Part shown: one piece after another, positions 8,418 through 17,944 of the stretch
How positions within the stretch are numbered: position 1 is the stretch's first letter
How the letters are laid out: each line of letters begins with the position of its first letter
Source: Microbacterium hominis NBRC 15708
GTDB taxonomy: Bacteria; Actinomycetota; Actinomycetes; Actinomycetales; Microbacteriaceae
Assembly (NCBI RefSeq): GCF_001592125.1
Contig: NZ_BCWI01000001.1
Coordinates: 620,001-684,000, forward strand
Reading direction: 5' to 3'
DNA length: 64,000 bases
Notes under the pieces: model-generated
Told to the model about the DNA's origin: nothing
The model's input: only the letters and a program-made list of their open reading frames with translations
Database searches by the model: none
Position numbers and translations under genes: made by a program

Positions 8418-8912
8418 TCAGGACGACGGGGGCGTGTTCTCGCGGATGACGATGATCTCCTCCGGCTCGGATGCGCGCGGAGCGTCGTCGCGCGCCGGGG
8501 CCACGTACCCCATGCCGGACGGCGTGCGCAGGATCGAGACCCGCGGACCGGCCTCGCGCCACAGCTGCGACAGCGACGACCACATGGCCGCGACGCCCAA
8601 CGCGACGGTCACCGCGAAGACGGGCCACCACCACCGGCCGTCGAACACGCCGAGAGCGACGACGAGCACGTGCCACGCGCCGATCACCCCGGCATCGCGC
8701 CACGAGACGGCACGCTCGGCCCGCACGGTGCCGCGCGCCCGCACGAGCAGCGCGAGGATCAGCTGCCACACGAACACGATCGGCGCCGACAGCAGCACCC
8801 ACAGCAGCGCCCACGGGCTCGCACCGAACACGATCCAGCCGACGACCAGCCACAAGGGCAGGACGAACGCCGCCGGAACGAGCCACCGGAAGAACGTCTG
8901 TCGCAGCCACAT
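8418..8912 (-). CDS. Small integral membrane protein, unknown function
   Basis: 164 aa using ATG 8912 (MWLRQTFF); the longer frame to 9107 reads antisense to map and is rejected. About four hydrophobic segments are visible: near 12-30, 36-53, around 80-95 and 98-115. The cytosolic tail is acidic and Pro-rich with EEIIVIRENTPP. I do not recognise a domain. The start lies 53 bp from the divergent map start, so the two may share a regulatory region. Confidence 0.7.
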   Translation of the reverse strand: MWLRQTFFRWLVPAAFVLPLWLVVGWIVFGASPWALLWVLLSAPIVFVWQLILALLVRARGTVRAERAVSWRDAGVIGAWHVLVVALGVFDGRWWWPVFAVTVALGVAAMWSSLSQLWREAGPRVSILRTPSGMGYVAPARDDAPRASEPEEIIVIRENTPPSS

Positions 8913-8964
8913 ACCTTCGATGCTACGCCGGTCGGACAGAATAGATCCTGACGAAAGGATCACG

Positions 8965-9747
8965 ATGATCGAGCTGCGCACCCCCGCCGAGATCGAGGCG
9001 ATGCGTCCCGCGGGACGATTCGTCGCCGAGACGCTGGCGGCCCTCCGCGAGGACACGAAGGTCGGCACCAACCTGCTGACCATCGATCGGCGGGCGCACG
9101 AGCTCATCCGACGCGCCGGCGCGGAGTCGTGCTACATCGACTACCACCCGTCGTTCGGCGCCAGCCCGTTCGGCAAGGTGATCTGCACCTCGGTCAACGA
9201 CGCCGTCCTGCACGGCCTCCCCCACGACTACGCGCTGCGCGACGGCGACCTCGTGACGCTCGACTTCGCCGTGTCGATCGACGGCTGGGTCGCCGACTCG
9301 GCGGTCTCCTTCGTCGTGGGCACGGCGCGCGACGAGGATCTGGCGCTCATCGACACGACGCAGCGCGCCCTCGACGCCGCGATCGGCGCGGCATCCGTCG
9401 GGGGGCGGATCGGCGACATCTCGCACGCGATCGCCGAGGTCGCGCGCGCCGACGGTTACGAGATCAACACCGATTTCGGCGGGCACGGAGTCGGACGCAC
9501 GATGCACGGCGACCCGCACGTGCCCAACGACGGCAAGCCGAATCGCGGCTACCCGCTGCGGGCCGGACTCGTGGTCGCCCTGGAGCCGTGGTTCCTGCAG
9601 ACGACCGACGAGCTCGTGACCGACCCCGACGGCTGGACCCTCCGCAGCGCCGACGGTTCGCGCGGCGCGCACGCCGAGCACACCGTCGCCATCACCGACG
9701 ACGGTCCGCTGATCCTCACGGATCGCTCGTTCCTCGGCGTCGACTGA
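8965..9747 (+). CDS. map: Methionine aminopeptidase, type I
   Basis: 260 aa from ATG 8965 with GAAAGGA as SD. Recognisable features are LRTPAEIEAMRPAGR, SVNDAVLHGLP, the metal ligands in DLVTLDFAVSIDGWVADSA, GHGVGRTMHGDPHV (His ligand) and the terminal Glu ligands in ALEPW and AEHTVAITDDG. It is a cytosolic dinuclear-metal peptidase that removes the initiator Met. Single gene, convergent with trmD. Confidence 0.96.
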   Translation: MIELRTPAEIEAMRPAGRFVAETLAALREDTKVGTNLLTIDRRAHELIRRAGAESCYIDYHPSFGASPFGKVICTSVNDAVLHGLPHDYALRDGDLVTLDFAVSIDGWVADSAVSFVVGTARDEDLALIDTTQRALDAAIGAASVGGRIGDISHAIAEVARADGYEINTDFGGHGVGRTMHGDPHVPNDGKPNRGYPLRAGLVVALEPWFLQTTDELVTDPDGWTLRSADGSRGAHAEHTVAITDDGPLILTDRSFLGVD

Positions 9748-9778
9748 GGGGTGGATCGCGGCGGGTCCGCCCCGCCGC

Positions 9779-10471
9779 TCAGTCCGCCAGCAGATCCGGC
9801 CTGCGCGCGCGGGTCCGTTCGACCTGCTGCGCGCGTCGCCAATCGGCGACGCGGCCGTGGTGGCCGCTGAGCAGCACGTCGGGCACGTCGTAGCCGCGCC
9901 AGGCGGCGGGCTTCGTGTACGACGGGTACTCCAGCAGCCCGTCCTCGTGCGACTCCTCCACGAGGCTCTCGGGATTGCCCACGACGCCGGGGACGAGCCG
10001 GCCGATGGCTTCGATCATCGCCATGGCGGCGACCTCGCCCCCGTTGAGCACGTAGTCGCCGATGCTCGTCAGGCTGACCTCGCCGAGGGTGGCGGCGTAG
10101 GCGAATACGCGTTCGTCGATGCCCTCGTAGCGGCCGCAGCCGAACACCAGATGCGTCTCGGCGGACGCCCAGTCCCGCGCGGTCCGCTGCGTGAACACGG
10201 TGCCCGCGGGCGACGGGAACACGAAGCGCAGCGGCCCGTCGGCATCCGCGGCGATCGCGTCGAGCACCTCGCCCCACGGCTCCGGCTTCATGACCATCCC
10301 CGCCCCGCCGCCGTAGGGCGTGTCGTCGACGGTGCGGTGACGATCGTGCGCGTAGTCGCGCAGGTCGTGGACCCGCACGTCCAGGATGCCGGCGCCACGG
10401 GCTCGGCCGAGGAGCGAGACCTCCAGCACGTCGAAGAACGCCGGGAAGATCGTGACGACGTCGATCCGCAC
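9779..10471 (-). CDS. trmD: tRNA (guanine-N1-)-methyltransferase TrmD
   Basis: 230 aa with GTG at 10471, one base after the rimM stop. It shows the SPOUT-fold knot sequences [27 protein letters not shown] and [19 protein letters not shown], plus [11 protein letters not shown] and the linker to the C-terminal domain. It methylates G37 of tRNAs next to the anticodon using S-adenosylmethionine, preventing frameshifts. It is the last gene of rpsP-khpA-rimM-trmD. Confidence 0.97.
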   Translation of the reverse strand: MRIDVVTIFPAFFDVLEVSLLGRARGAGILDVRVHDLRDYAHDRHRTVDDTPYGGGAGMVMKPEPWGEVLDAIAADADGPLRFVFPSPAGTVFTQRTARDWASAETHLVFGCGRYEGIDERVFAYAATLGEVSLTSIGDYVLNGGEVAAMAMIEAIGRLVPGVVGNPESLVEESHEDGLLEYPSYTKPAAWRGYDVPDVLLSGHHGRVADWRRAQQVERTRARRPDLLAD

Positions 10472-10472
10472 G

Positions 10473-11081
10473 TCAGTCCTCGTCGGGTGCGGCCTCGGCG
10501 TCGGCATCCGCCTCGGGGGTGTCGTCGTCGCCCGGGAGCTCCTCGAAGAGCCCGGCGGGGGGTGTCACGGTGATCGTGCCGGCGGCGATGTCGACGTCGG
10601 GGACGATCGCGGCCACGAAGGGCACGAGGATCTCGTCGTCGCCGCTGAGAGGGCGCACGACGAGCAGATCCTGGGCCGGCAGGTGGTCGACGCGGATCAC
10701 GCGGCCGACGGGCTCGCCGTCCCGCTGAACCGTGAGCCCGACCAGCTGGTGGTCGTACCAGGCGTCGTCCTCGGCCACGGCCGAATCGTCCTGGTCGATC
10801 CAGAGGATGGCGCGCACGATGCTCTCGGCGGCCGTCCGGTCCTCGACCTCCTCGAAGAAGGCGACGGGGTGGGAGTTCATCCAGCGGAACTCGCGCACCG
10901 TCAGCGTCTTGCCGTGCCACGGGGAGGACTCGGGGACCTGCAGGGTGAAGACGGCGCCCGGGACGAATCGTCCGTCGGGGTCGTCGGTGTACAGCTCGAG
11001 CTTGAGGGCGCCCTTCAGGCCATGGGCCTTCACGAGACGCCCGACGCGCAACTGCGTGCGTGCGGGGCCGGCCGTCGCCAT
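10473..11081 (-). CDS. rimM: Ribosome maturation factor RimM
   Basis: 202 aa from ATG 11081. The N-terminal RimM domain starts at [20 protein letters not shown]; the C-terminal PRC-barrel follows ([41 protein letters not shown]). The tail is unusually long and acidic (about 20 D/E/A-rich residues). It binds S19 and helps 30S head assembly. Start and stop are each one base away from the neighbouring genes. Confidence 0.95.
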   Translation of the reverse strand: MATAGPARTQLRVGRLVKAHGLKGALKLELYTDDPDGRFVPGAVFTLQVPESSPWHGKTLTVREFRWMNSHPVAFFEEVEDRTAAESIVRAILWIDQDDSAVAEDDAWYDHQLVGLTVQRDGEPVGRVIRVDHLPAQDLLVVRPLSGDDEILVPFVAAIVPDVDIAAGTITVTPPAGLFEELPGDDDTPEADADAEAAPDED

Positions 11082-11082
11082 G

Positions 11083-11313
11083 TCAGTCGTCCGCGACGTC
11101 GACGCGGACGCGGGCACCGTCGGCGAGAGCGGACACGAGGGTGCGCAGCGCCTTGGCCGTGCGTCCGCCGCGCCCGATCACCCGACCTCGGTCGTCGGGG
11201 TGCACGCGCACCTCGAGGACGTCGCCACGCGGCGACGAGGAGGAACGGATGATGACATCCTCAGGGTGATCGACGATCCCCTTGACGATGTGTTCGAGCG
11301 CGGCGGAGAGCAA
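11083..11313 (-). CDS. khpA: KH-domain RNA-binding protein KhpA
   Basis: 76 aa. The only start giving the standard N-terminus (LSAALEHIVKGIVDHPEDV) is a TTG at 11313, 5 nt past the rpsP stop. The KH signature is GRVIGRGGRTAKALRTLV (GxxG loop). KhpA usually acts with a second KH protein in RNA binding. It lies in its conserved place between rpsP and rimM. The rare start and lack of a strong SD imply coupling to rpsP translation. Confidence 0.93.
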   Translation of the reverse strand: MLSAALEHIVKGIVDHPEDVIIRSSSSPRGDVLEVRVHPDDRGRVIGRGGRTAKALRTLVSALADGARVRVDVADD

Positions 11314-11318
11314 CGGTC

Positions 11319-11738
11319 TTACTCTGCGTCGGTCTGCTCGGCCTCGGCCGGAGCCTCGACCTCGGCGGCGGGCTCTTCGGCCTTCTTCTCCGCCTTCGGC
11401 TTGATGACCGACTTCTTGGCGGAGTCGATCTGGAACTCCTCCTTGGCCGCGGCCGTCTTGACGGTCGAGACGGCGTTCGCGTCGCCCTTGAAGCGACCCC
11501 AGTCGCCCGTGAGCTTCAGCAGCGCGGCGACCTGCTCGGTCGGCTGCGCGCCGACGGACAGCCAGTACTGCGCACGCTCCGAGTCGACCTCGATGAACGA
11601 CGGCTCCTCGGTGGGGTGGTACTTGCCGATCTCCTCGATCACACGACCGTCGCGCTTGGTGCGCGAGTCGGCGACGACGATGCGGTAGTAGGGCGCACGG
11701 ATCTTGCCGAGGCGCTTGAGACGGATCTTGACAGCCAC
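11319..11738 (-). CDS. rpsP: 30S ribosomal protein S16
   Basis: 139 aa from GTG 11738 with AGGAG upstream. The conserved block is [25 protein letters not shown] (residues 2-26), then [13 protein letters not shown] and [13 protein letters not shown]. The C-terminus carries the long Ala/Glu/Lys-rich tail typical of actinobacterial S16, absent from enterobacterial proteins of about 82 aa. First gene of rpsP-khpA-rimM-trmD. Confidence 0.97.
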   Translation of the reverse strand: MAVKIRLKRLGKIRAPYYRIVVADSRTKRDGRVIEEIGKYHPTEEPSFIEVDSERAQYWLSVGAQPTEQVAALLKLTGDWGRFKGDANAVSTVKTAAAKEEFQIDSAKKSVIKPKAEKKAEEPAAEVEAPAEAEQTDAE

Positions 11739-11923
11739 AATTCTCCTGAATGGTGTTGTGAGGTGATGAACGACGCTCGGGCTGTGGGGTGCACACCCGG
11801 CGGAAGCTCTAGGGTGGACGCGATCGCCTGATAGAGGGTCGAGCGAGCGGTCCAACGGTCTATTTTGCCAGATCGTGACGGATGCCGCGAACACGCCGTA
11901 CTCCGCGTGTCAGACTGTGGGCC

Positions 11924-13087
11924 ATGACGGTGCCCTTCGCGACATCCAGCCGGTCCACTGTCGGCATCGAGTGGGAGCTCATGCTCGCCGACGAGCAGAC
12001 CGGCGACCTCGTCCCCCGGGCGCCGGAGATCCTCGCCGCACTGGGCGATTCCACGTCGTTGGAGCGTCACACGATCACCGGCGAGCTGCTGACGAACACG
12101 ATCGAGGTCACCAGCGGCGTCGGCGACACGGTCGCGGCGGTCGTCGACGACATCGCCGACGCCATCGCGGCGATCCGCCGGGAGACCGATCCGCGCGGCA
12201 TCGCGCTCCTGTGCGCCGGAAGCCATCCGTTCGCCCAGTGGTACGAGCAGGAGGTCACCGACAAGACGCGCTACCACAAGCTCATCGAGCGCACCCAGTG
12301 GTGGGGCCGCAACATGATGATCTGGGGCATCCACGTGCACGTCGGCGTCGACGACGTCAACAAGGTCTTCCCGATCATCGGTGCCCTCACCGCCTATCTG
12401 CCGCATCTGCAGGCGTTGTCGGCATCCAGCCCCTTCTGGGCCGGCGAACGCACGGGATACGCCTCGAACCGCGCCCTCGTCTTCCAGCAGCTGCCCACGG
12501 CAGGACTGCCCTGGCCGCTGACCGCGTGGCCGGAGTACGAGTCGTATCTCGACGACATGGTGCGCACGGGGGTCATGGAGGACGCCACCGAGGTCCGTTG
12601 GGACATCCGCCCGGCACCGCGCTGGGGGACGATCGAGGTGCGCGCGTGCGACGGGATGTCGACGCTTCCCGAACTGGCCGCCGTCGCGGCGCTGGTCCAG
12701 GTGCTGGTGGAGCACTTCTCGCGCGAGCTCGACGCGGGGCGCACCCTGCCCGCACTGCAGCCGTGGTTCGTCCGGGAGAACAAGTGGCGCGCGGCGCGCT
12801 ACGGCACCGAGGCGCGCGTCATCGTCGATCGCGACGGAACCCAGCGCCCCGTGGCCGAGCACCTGCGCGAGACGCTCGCCGCGCTGGAGGACGTCGCTCG
12901 CGACCTGCACTGCGCGCGCGAGTTCGCGGGGGTCGGCCGCATCCTCGACGAGGGCGGCAGCTCCGCTCGTCAGCTGCTCGTCGCGGACGCGGCCGGAGGG
13001 GACCTCCGTGCCGTGGTGCACCACCTGATCCGCGAGTTCCGCGCCGGACCCACCCTGCACGAGCACCTCGCCGGCCTGGCCGACTGA
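11924..13087 (+). CDS. GCS2-family carboxylate-amine ligase (YbdK type)
   Basis: 387 aa from ATG 11924; the frame is open from 11882 but homology starts at STVGIEWELMLAD. Family marks are GIEWEL (Glu metal ligand), TNTIEVTSG, the GIHVHVGV box, FVRENKWRAARYGTEA and the glutamate-cysteine-ligase-2 fold overall. Members condense a carboxylate and an amine with ATP and show weak glutamate-cysteine ligase activity. The true product in mycothiol-making actinobacteria is uncertain. Monocistronic between two oppositely oriented blocks. Confidence 0.92.
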   Translation: MTVPFATSSRSTVGIEWELMLADEQTGDLVPRAPEILAALGDSTSLERHTITGELLTNTIEVTSGVGDTVAAVVDDIADAIAAIRRETDPRGIALLCAGSHPFAQWYEQEVTDKTRYHKLIERTQWWGRNMMIWGIHVHVGVDDVNKVFPIIGALTAYLPHLQALSASSPFWAGERTGYASNRALVFQQLPTAGLPWPLTAWPEYESYLDDMVRTGVMEDATEVRWDIRPAPRWGTIEVRACDGMSTLPELAAVAALVQVLVEHFSRELDAGRTLPALQPWFVRENKWRAARYGTEARVIVDRDGTQRPVAEHLRETLAALEDVARDLHCAREFAGVGRILDEGGSSARQLLVADAAGGDLRAVVHHLIREFRAGPTLHEHLAGLAD

Positions 13088-13162
13088 GCGGCGTCGGCGC
13101 TCTCGGCCCGCGCATCGGATCACCCGGGCGTGTTCACACCGGGCGGAGCCTAGAGTGAAGCG

Positions 13163-13912
13163 GTGCGCACCCGCAGGCTCGTTCCGGTCGCCGCCGTCTC
13201 CGGCGCCGTCATCGCCGTGGCAGCGCTCGCCCTGTCCGGGTGCGCCGCGGCGGTTCCGGACGGCTCCGCCGACGCGCGGCGCCCGGAGGCCGCCCGCGAC
13301 GCGCCGACCGCCGCCCCGGTGCCCGCCGCACGCGCGGCCGCGCCGAGTGCGACCGGTGGCCTGGTGGTCACCATCGGCGACTCGATCATGGCCGGGCTCG
13401 GTCTGGACGAGGACGAGGCCTGGCCCGCGCTGCTGGCGCGCGACACCGGCGCGGACATCGTGAACCTGTCGTGCAGCGGCGCGGGCTTCACGATCGAGGG
13501 CGACTGCGGCGATGATCTCGGCGGCCTGGTCGACGAGGCCATCGCGATGGACCCGGCGGTGGTCATCATCCAGTCCTCCGACAACGACCTGGACGCGGCG
13601 CAGGACGAGATCGACGACGCCACGCGGGCGGCCGTCGACCGGCTCCGCGCCGGCCTCCCGGATGCGCGACTGATCGGCATCGACACCCTCTGGCACATCG
13701 ACGACGACGAGCCCGACGCGATCGGCTGGGCCAGCGACGCCCTGCAGAGCGCCCTCGACGCCGACGACGGTGTCTTCGTCTCCATCGGGCAGCCGTTGCG
13801 CGGACGACCCGACCTGCTGCAGTGGGACGGCGAACATCCCACCGCCGAGGGACAGGTCGTCCTGGCGGATGCCGTGGAGGCCGCCCTCGACGAGGCCGGC
13901 ATCACCCTCTGA
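13163..13912 (+). CDS. SGNH/GDSL-hydrolase lipoprotein
   Basis: 249 aa from GTG 13163. The N-terminus is a lipoprotein signal with lipobox LSGC (Cys near 29), followed by an Ala/Pro-rich linker to about 65. The hydrolase domain has block I IGDSIMAG with the nucleophile Ser, block II Gly in NLSCSGAG, block III Asn in SSDND, and the terminal DGEHPTAEG with the Asp-His pair. Predicted extracytoplasmic esterase or lipase-like enzyme anchored to the membrane. It converges on ffh with only 4 nt between the stops. Confidence 0.85.
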   Translation: MRTRRLVPVAAVSGAVIAVAALALSGCAAAVPDGSADARRPEAARDAPTAAPVPAARAAAPSATGGLVVTIGDSIMAGLGLDEDEAWPALLARDTGADIVNLSCSGAGFTIEGDCGDDLGGLVDEAIAMDPAVVIIQSSDNDLDAAQDEIDDATRAAVDRLRAGLPDARLIGIDTLWHIDDDEPDAIGWASDALQSALDADDGVFVSIGQPLRGRPDLLQWDGEHPTAEGQVVLADAVEAALDEAGITL

Positions 13913-13916
13913 CGGG

Positions 13917-15473
13917 TCAGCCCTTCCCGAAGAGCTTCTGGATCTCCGCGAGCTCCGCCTCGGTCGGCTGCGGCGCGGAGGCGCCGAGGCCGAAGCCCGA
14001 CCCGGCGGGACCGCTCGGCGCCGCGGCCGCGAGGCCCGCGTTCTCGGCGGCGCGCTTGGCCGGGTTGCCGGAGCGGGAGCCGCTGCGCGCCTTCTGCTTG
14101 CCGCCCCGCTTGCTCGACGCGCCGGGCCTTCCGCCCACCGGCCCCATGCCCGGGATGTTGGGCACTCCGCCCCGTGCGACGGTCTTCATCATCTTGGCAG
14201 CCTGCTCGAAGCGCTGCACGAGCTGGTTGACATCGGTGACGGTCATCCCCGAGCCGCGCGCGATCCGCAGGCGACGGGAGCCGTTGAGCACCTTGGGGTT
14301 GCGGCGCTCCCCCGGGGTCATGGAGCGGATGATCGCCTCGGTGCGGTCGATCTCGCGGTCGTCGAAGTTCTCCAGCTGCTGCTTCATCTGGCCCATGCCC
14401 GGCAGCATGCCGAGCATCTTCTTCATCGACCCCATCTTCTTCATCTGCTGAAGCTGGTCGAGGAAGTCCTCGAGGGTGAACTGCTCGGTCGCGAGCTTCT
14501 CGGCGACCTTGCGCGCCTCCTCCTCGTCGAAGGCCTGCTGCGCCTGCTCGATGAGGGTGAGGATGTCGCCGAGGTCGAGGATGCGGCTGGCCATGCGATC
14601 GGGGTGGAAGGCCTCGAGGTCCTCGAGGTTCTCGCCCGTCGAGGCGAAGATGATCGGGCGGCCCGTCACGGACGCGACCGAGAGGGCCGCGCCGCCGCGA
14701 GAGTCGCCGTCGAGCTTGCTGAGCACCACACCGGTGAAATCGACGCCCTCCTGGAACGCCTTGGCGGTGTTCACGGCATCCTGACCGGTGAGCGCGTCGA
14801 TCACGAACAGCACTTCGTCGGGATCGGTGGCCGTGCGGATGTCCGCGGCCTGCTTCATGAGCTCGGCATCCACACCCAGGCGACCGGCGGTGTCGATGAT
14901 GACCACGTCGTGCTGCTGGCGGCGCGCGGTCTCGACGCCGTCGCGGGCGACCCGCACGGGGTCGCCGACGCCGTTGCCCGGCTCCGGCGCGTAGATCGCC
15001 GCACCGGCGCGCTCGGCGACGACCTGGAGCTGGTTGACGGCGTTCGGACGCTGGAGGTCGGCGGCCACGAGCAACGGGGTGTGCCCGTCCTTCTCGAGCT
15101 GCTTCGCGAGCTTGCCGGCGAAGGTCGTCTTGCCCGATCCCTGGAGACCGGCCAGCATGATGACGGTCGGCGGGTTCTTCGCGAACTGCAGCCGGCGCTG
15201 CTGACCGCCGAGGATCGCGACGAGCTCTTCGTTGACGATCTGGACGACCTGCTGCGCGGGGTTGAGTGCCCGGTTCACCTCGTCGCCGAGGGCGCGTTCG
15301 CGCACCTTCGCGGTGAACTCCTTGACCACGATCAGCGCGACGTCGGCGTCGAGGAGGGCCCGACGGATCTCGCGGACCGTCCCGTCGACGTCGGCGGGCG
15401 TGAGCTTGCCCTTGGTGCGCAGATTGCGGAAGGTCTCTGTCAGCCGATCGCTGAGGGTGCCGAAAGTCGCCAT
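13917..15473 (-). CDS. ffh: Signal recognition particle protein Ffh
   Basis: 518 aa from ATG 15473. N domain, then the G domain with P-loop GLQGSGKTTFAGKLAK, DTAGR, TKLDGDSRGGAALS and FASTGENLEDLEAFHP. The Met-rich M domain follows (MKKMGSMKKMLGMLPGMGQMKQQ and GSGMTVTDVNQLVQRF). It binds 4.5S RNA and signal sequences and targets ribosomes to FtsY, whose gene is 3 kb away on the same strand. The C-terminal extension is Gly/Ser/Lys-rich, usual for actinobacteria. Confidence 0.98.
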   Translation of the reverse strand: MATFGTLSDRLTETFRNLRTKGKLTPADVDGTVREIRRALLDADVALIVVKEFTAKVRERALGDEVNRALNPAQQVVQIVNEELVAILGGQQRRLQFAKNPPTVIMLAGLQGSGKTTFAGKLAKQLEKDGHTPLLVAADLQRPNAVNQLQVVAERAGAAIYAPEPGNGVGDPVRVARDGVETARRQQHDVVIIDTAGRLGVDAELMKQAADIRTATDPDEVLFVIDALTGQDAVNTAKAFQEGVDFTGVVLSKLDGDSRGGAALSVASVTGRPIIFASTGENLEDLEAFHPDRMASRILDLGDILTLIEQAQQAFDEEEARKVAEKLATEQFTLEDFLDQLQQMKKMGSMKKMLGMLPGMGQMKQQLENFDDREIDRTEAIIRSMTPGERRNPKVLNGSRRLRIARGSGMTVTDVNQLVQRFEQAAKMMKTVARGGVPNIPGMGPVGGRPGASSKRGGKQKARSGSRSGNPAKRAAENAGLAAAAPSGPAGSGFGLGASAPQPTEAELAEIQKLFGKG

Positions 15474-15505
15474 GATGCCCCGATTCTACGGGACCGGCCT
15501 CGCCC

Positions 15506-16048
15506 TCAGCCCTTCGCGAGCGCCAGCGCGTCCTCCCAGAGCGGTGCGAGCGCCGACCGTCCCGGTCCCGCGACCGCCCATGCCCAGACGGCGGCGAGCA
15601 GGGCGCCGGCCAGCGCGCCGCCGCGGACGTCCGCGGCGAGACGACCCGCGCCGCGGTCCACGAGCCCGTCGCTGACGGCGCGCGCCAGCCGGGCCGTGCG
15701 CAGCGCTCGTTCCGTGGCGAGGTCGGCCTCCATGCCCATCGCGGCCGCGTGCGTGATCGCGAGGGCCAGGCTGTCGGGGGCGAAGCCGTCCACGAGTGCC
15801 CGCAGGGCCGACACCGGGTCGGCGCCGGCCGCGAGCGTCGCGCACGCCGTGTCGGCGCGTTCGTCGAATCCGCTCCAGAGGACGTCGGCCTTGGAGGAGA
15901 AGTAGTTGAAGAAGGTGGAGCGGCTGACTCCGGCGCGTGTCGTGATGTCGGCGACGGTGGTCTCGGCGTAGCCGCGTTCGAGGAACAGCTCCGAGGCGGC
16001 CTCGGCGATCGTCGCCCGAGATGTGGCGCGCGGGCGACCGGAGCTCAT
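15506..16048 (-). CDS. TetR-family transcriptional regulator
   Basis: 180 aa from ATG 16048. The N-terminal HTH is classic: TIAEAASELFLERGYAETTVADI, then TRAGVSRSTFFNYFSSKADVLW. The C-terminal ligand domain (about 60-180) is Ala-rich and not assignable. It is divergent from lipB across about 120 bp, and that interval probably holds its own operator. Whether it also controls lipBA is unknown. Confidence 0.93.
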   Translation of the reverse strand: MSSGRPRATSRATIAEAASELFLERGYAETTVADITTRAGVSRSTFFNYFSSKADVLWSGFDERADTACATLAAGADPVSALRALVDGFAPDSLALAITHAAAMGMEADLATERALRTARLARAVSDGLVDRGAGRLAADVRGGALAGALLAAVWAWAVAGPGRSALAPLWEDALALAKG

Positions 16049-16167
16049 CCCCTCACCCTACTGGGGCGTATTGTGGGTTCCCGATCGTGTTTTTAGACGC
16101 CGTGCAGAAATGATGCCACCAGCATCCCGTTCTGCCTCCTCACCCACCGACACCGGAGGAGCACACC

Positions 16168-16815
16168 ATGCTCGATGTGCAGACCGTGGGCCTCGCGCCC
16201 GATCTCGTCCCCTACACGGACGGCTGGAGCCTGCAGCGGGAGATCCACGCCGGCGTCGTCGCCGGGGAACGCCCCGACACGCTGCTTCTGCTCGAGCACG
16301 AGCCCGTCTTCACCGCGGGCGCGCGCACGGCCCGCAACGAGCGTCCCACCGACGGCACGCCCGTCGTCGACGTCGACCGCGGAGGGAACATCACCTGGCA
16401 CGGCCCGGGGCAGCTCGTCGGCTACCCGATCGTGCGGCTGACCGAGCCGGTCGACGTCGTCGCCCACGTGCGTCGCATCGAGCAGATCCTCATCGAGGTG
16501 CTCTCCGGCCTCGGCGTCGAGGGCTACCGCGTCGAGGGGCGCAGCGGCGTGTGGGTGCGTCGCCCCCTTTCTGAGGACAAGATCGCCGCCATCGGGGTGC
16601 GCGTGCAGCGCGGTGTCACGATGCACGGGTTCGCCCTCAACTGCGACAACTCCCTCCTGCCCTTCTCCCAGATCGTCCCGTGCGGCATCTCGGATGCCGG
16701 AGTCACGACGATCAGCGAGGTGCTCGGGCGCGACGTCTCCCCCGCCGACGTGCAGGATCTCGTGGCCGATGCCTTCCGGGCGTCGTTCGGCGAGGCCGCG
16801 GAGGTCGCGGCATGA
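16168..16815 (+). CDS. lipB: Octanoyl-[ACP]:protein transferase LipB
   Basis: 215 aa from ATG 16168 with GGAGGAG SD at about 16156. Family features are [29 protein letters not shown], the catalytic Lys in [23 protein letters not shown] and the catalytic Cys in [12 protein letters not shown]. It transfers octanoyl from acyl carrier protein to lipoyl domains. Its stop overlaps the lipA start (ATGA), so LipB and LipA are translated together. Confidence 0.97.
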   Translation: MLDVQTVGLAPDLVPYTDGWSLQREIHAGVVAGERPDTLLLLEHEPVFTAGARTARNERPTDGTPVVDVDRGGNITWHGPGQLVGYPIVRLTEPVDVVAHVRRIEQILIEVLSGLGVEGYRVEGRSGVWVRRPLSEDKIAAIGVRVQRGVTMHGFALNCDNSLLPFSQIVPCGISDAGVTTISEVLGRDVSPADVQDLVADAFRASFGEAAEVAA

Positions 16816-17837
16816 GCGCGTGCGGCGTGACCCCCAGCGGCGACACCGGTCCGGCCAACGCGCCGGAGGGCCGCAAGCTCCTGCGTCTGGAGGTGCGCAA
16901 CGCCCAGACGCCGATCGAGCGCAAGCCCGAGTGGATCCGCACGAAGGCGAAGATGGGCCCCGAGTACCAGGCCCTGCAGTCGCTCGTGAAGGACGAGGGA
17001 CTGCACACCGTCTGCCAAGAAGCGGGCTGCCCCAACATCTACGAGTGCTGGGAGGATCGCGAGGCGACCTTCCTCATCGGCGGATCGCAGTGCACACGGC
17101 GCTGCGACTTCTGTCAGATCGACACCGGCAAGCCGGCGGACTACGACACCGATGAGCCCCGGCGCGTCGCGGACAGCGTGCGCAGGATGCAGCTGCGGTA
17201 TGCCACGGTCACCTGCGTGGCCCGCGACGACCTCCCCGACGGCGGGGCGTGGCTGAACGCCGAGACCATCCGTCAGATCCACGCCGTCAACCCGGGAACC
17301 GGTGTGGAGCTGCTCGCAACCGACTTCAACGGCGAGCCACGTCTCCTCGACGAGGTCTTCGCCGCGCGCCCCGAGGTGTTCGCGCACAACGTCGAGACGG
17401 TGCCGCGCATCTTCAAGCGCATCCGCCCCGCATTCCGCTACGAGCGCTCGCTCGATGTGCTCACCCAGGCGCGCGCGGCCGGGCTGATCACGAAGTCGAA
17501 CCTCATCCTCGGCATGGGCGAGGAGCCGGAGGAGGTCGTCCAGGCCCTCCAGGATCTTCACGACGCCGGCACCGACATCATCACGATCACGCAGTACCTC
17601 CGCCCGACGCCGCGCCACCTGCCGGTGGCGCGGTGGGTGCGTCCCCAGGAGTTCGTGGAGTTCAAGGAGGAGGCGGAGCGGATCGGGTTCCTGGGCGTCC
17701 TCGCCGGTCCGCTCGTGCGCTCGTCCTACCGTGCCGGCCGCCTCTGGGCGCAGTCGATGACGGCGAAGGGCCGTGAGATCCCGGCGCACCTGTCGCACCT
17801 CGCCGACGCGCAGCTGGGATTCGCCCAGGCCGTCTGA
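16812..17837 (+). CDS. lipA: Lipoyl synthase LipA
   Basis: 341 aa from ATG 16812. Both Fe-S clusters are visible: the auxiliary cluster [12 protein letters not shown] (Cx4Cx5C) and the radical-SAM cluster CTRRCDFC (Cx3Cx2C). The C-terminal RSSY supplies the Ser ligand. The enzyme inserts two sulfurs into the octanoyl chain made available by LipB. Followed by a repeat-bearing intergenic region. Confidence 0.97.
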   Translation: MSACGVTPSGDTGPANAPEGRKLLRLEVRNAQTPIERKPEWIRTKAKMGPEYQALQSLVKDEGLHTVCQEAGCPNIYECWEDREATFLIGGSQCTRRCDFCQIDTGKPADYDTDEPRRVADSVRRMQLRYATVTCVARDDLPDGGAWLNAETIRQIHAVNPGTGVELLATDFNGEPRLLDEVFAARPEVFAHNVETVPRIFKRIRPAFRYERSLDVLTQARAAGLITKSNLILGMGEEPEEVVQALQDLHDAGTDIITITQYLRPTPRHLPVARWVRPQEFVEFKEEAERIGFLGVLAGPLVRSSYRAGRLWAQSMTAKGREIPAHLSHLADAQLGFAQAV

Positions 17838-17851
17838 CGCCGCCGCTCTAT

Positions 17852-17936
17852 CCGCGAGCCGCTACTGCGCGTCCGAACCGCCATCGCGCGTGCCGTCCGG
17901 GCTGTAGCGGCTCGGCCAGGGCGTAGCGGCTCGCGG
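17852..17936. repeat. Inverted repeat with three copies of an AGCCGCTAC-type unit
   Basis: CCGCGAGCCGCTAC (17852-17865) is perfectly inverted as GTAGCGGCTCGCGG (17923-17936). A third copy, GTAGCGGCTCGG, lies at 17904-17915. It occupies the gap between the convergent lipA and DUF2004-type genes. It may act as a bidirectional terminator or be a small dispersed intergenic repeat; alternative pairings are possible between copies. Confidence 0.6.
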
Positions 17937-17944
17937 GCGGGGGG

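Noticed and set aside
11639..13837. 732-aa minus-strand frame over the GCS2 and SGNH genes
   Set aside because: Shadow of two well-supported plus-strand genes and the rpsP start; no family motif.
13770..15905. 711-aa plus-strand frame over ffh
   Set aside because: Antisense to a clear SRP GTPase; low-complexity Arg/Glu/Leu composition.
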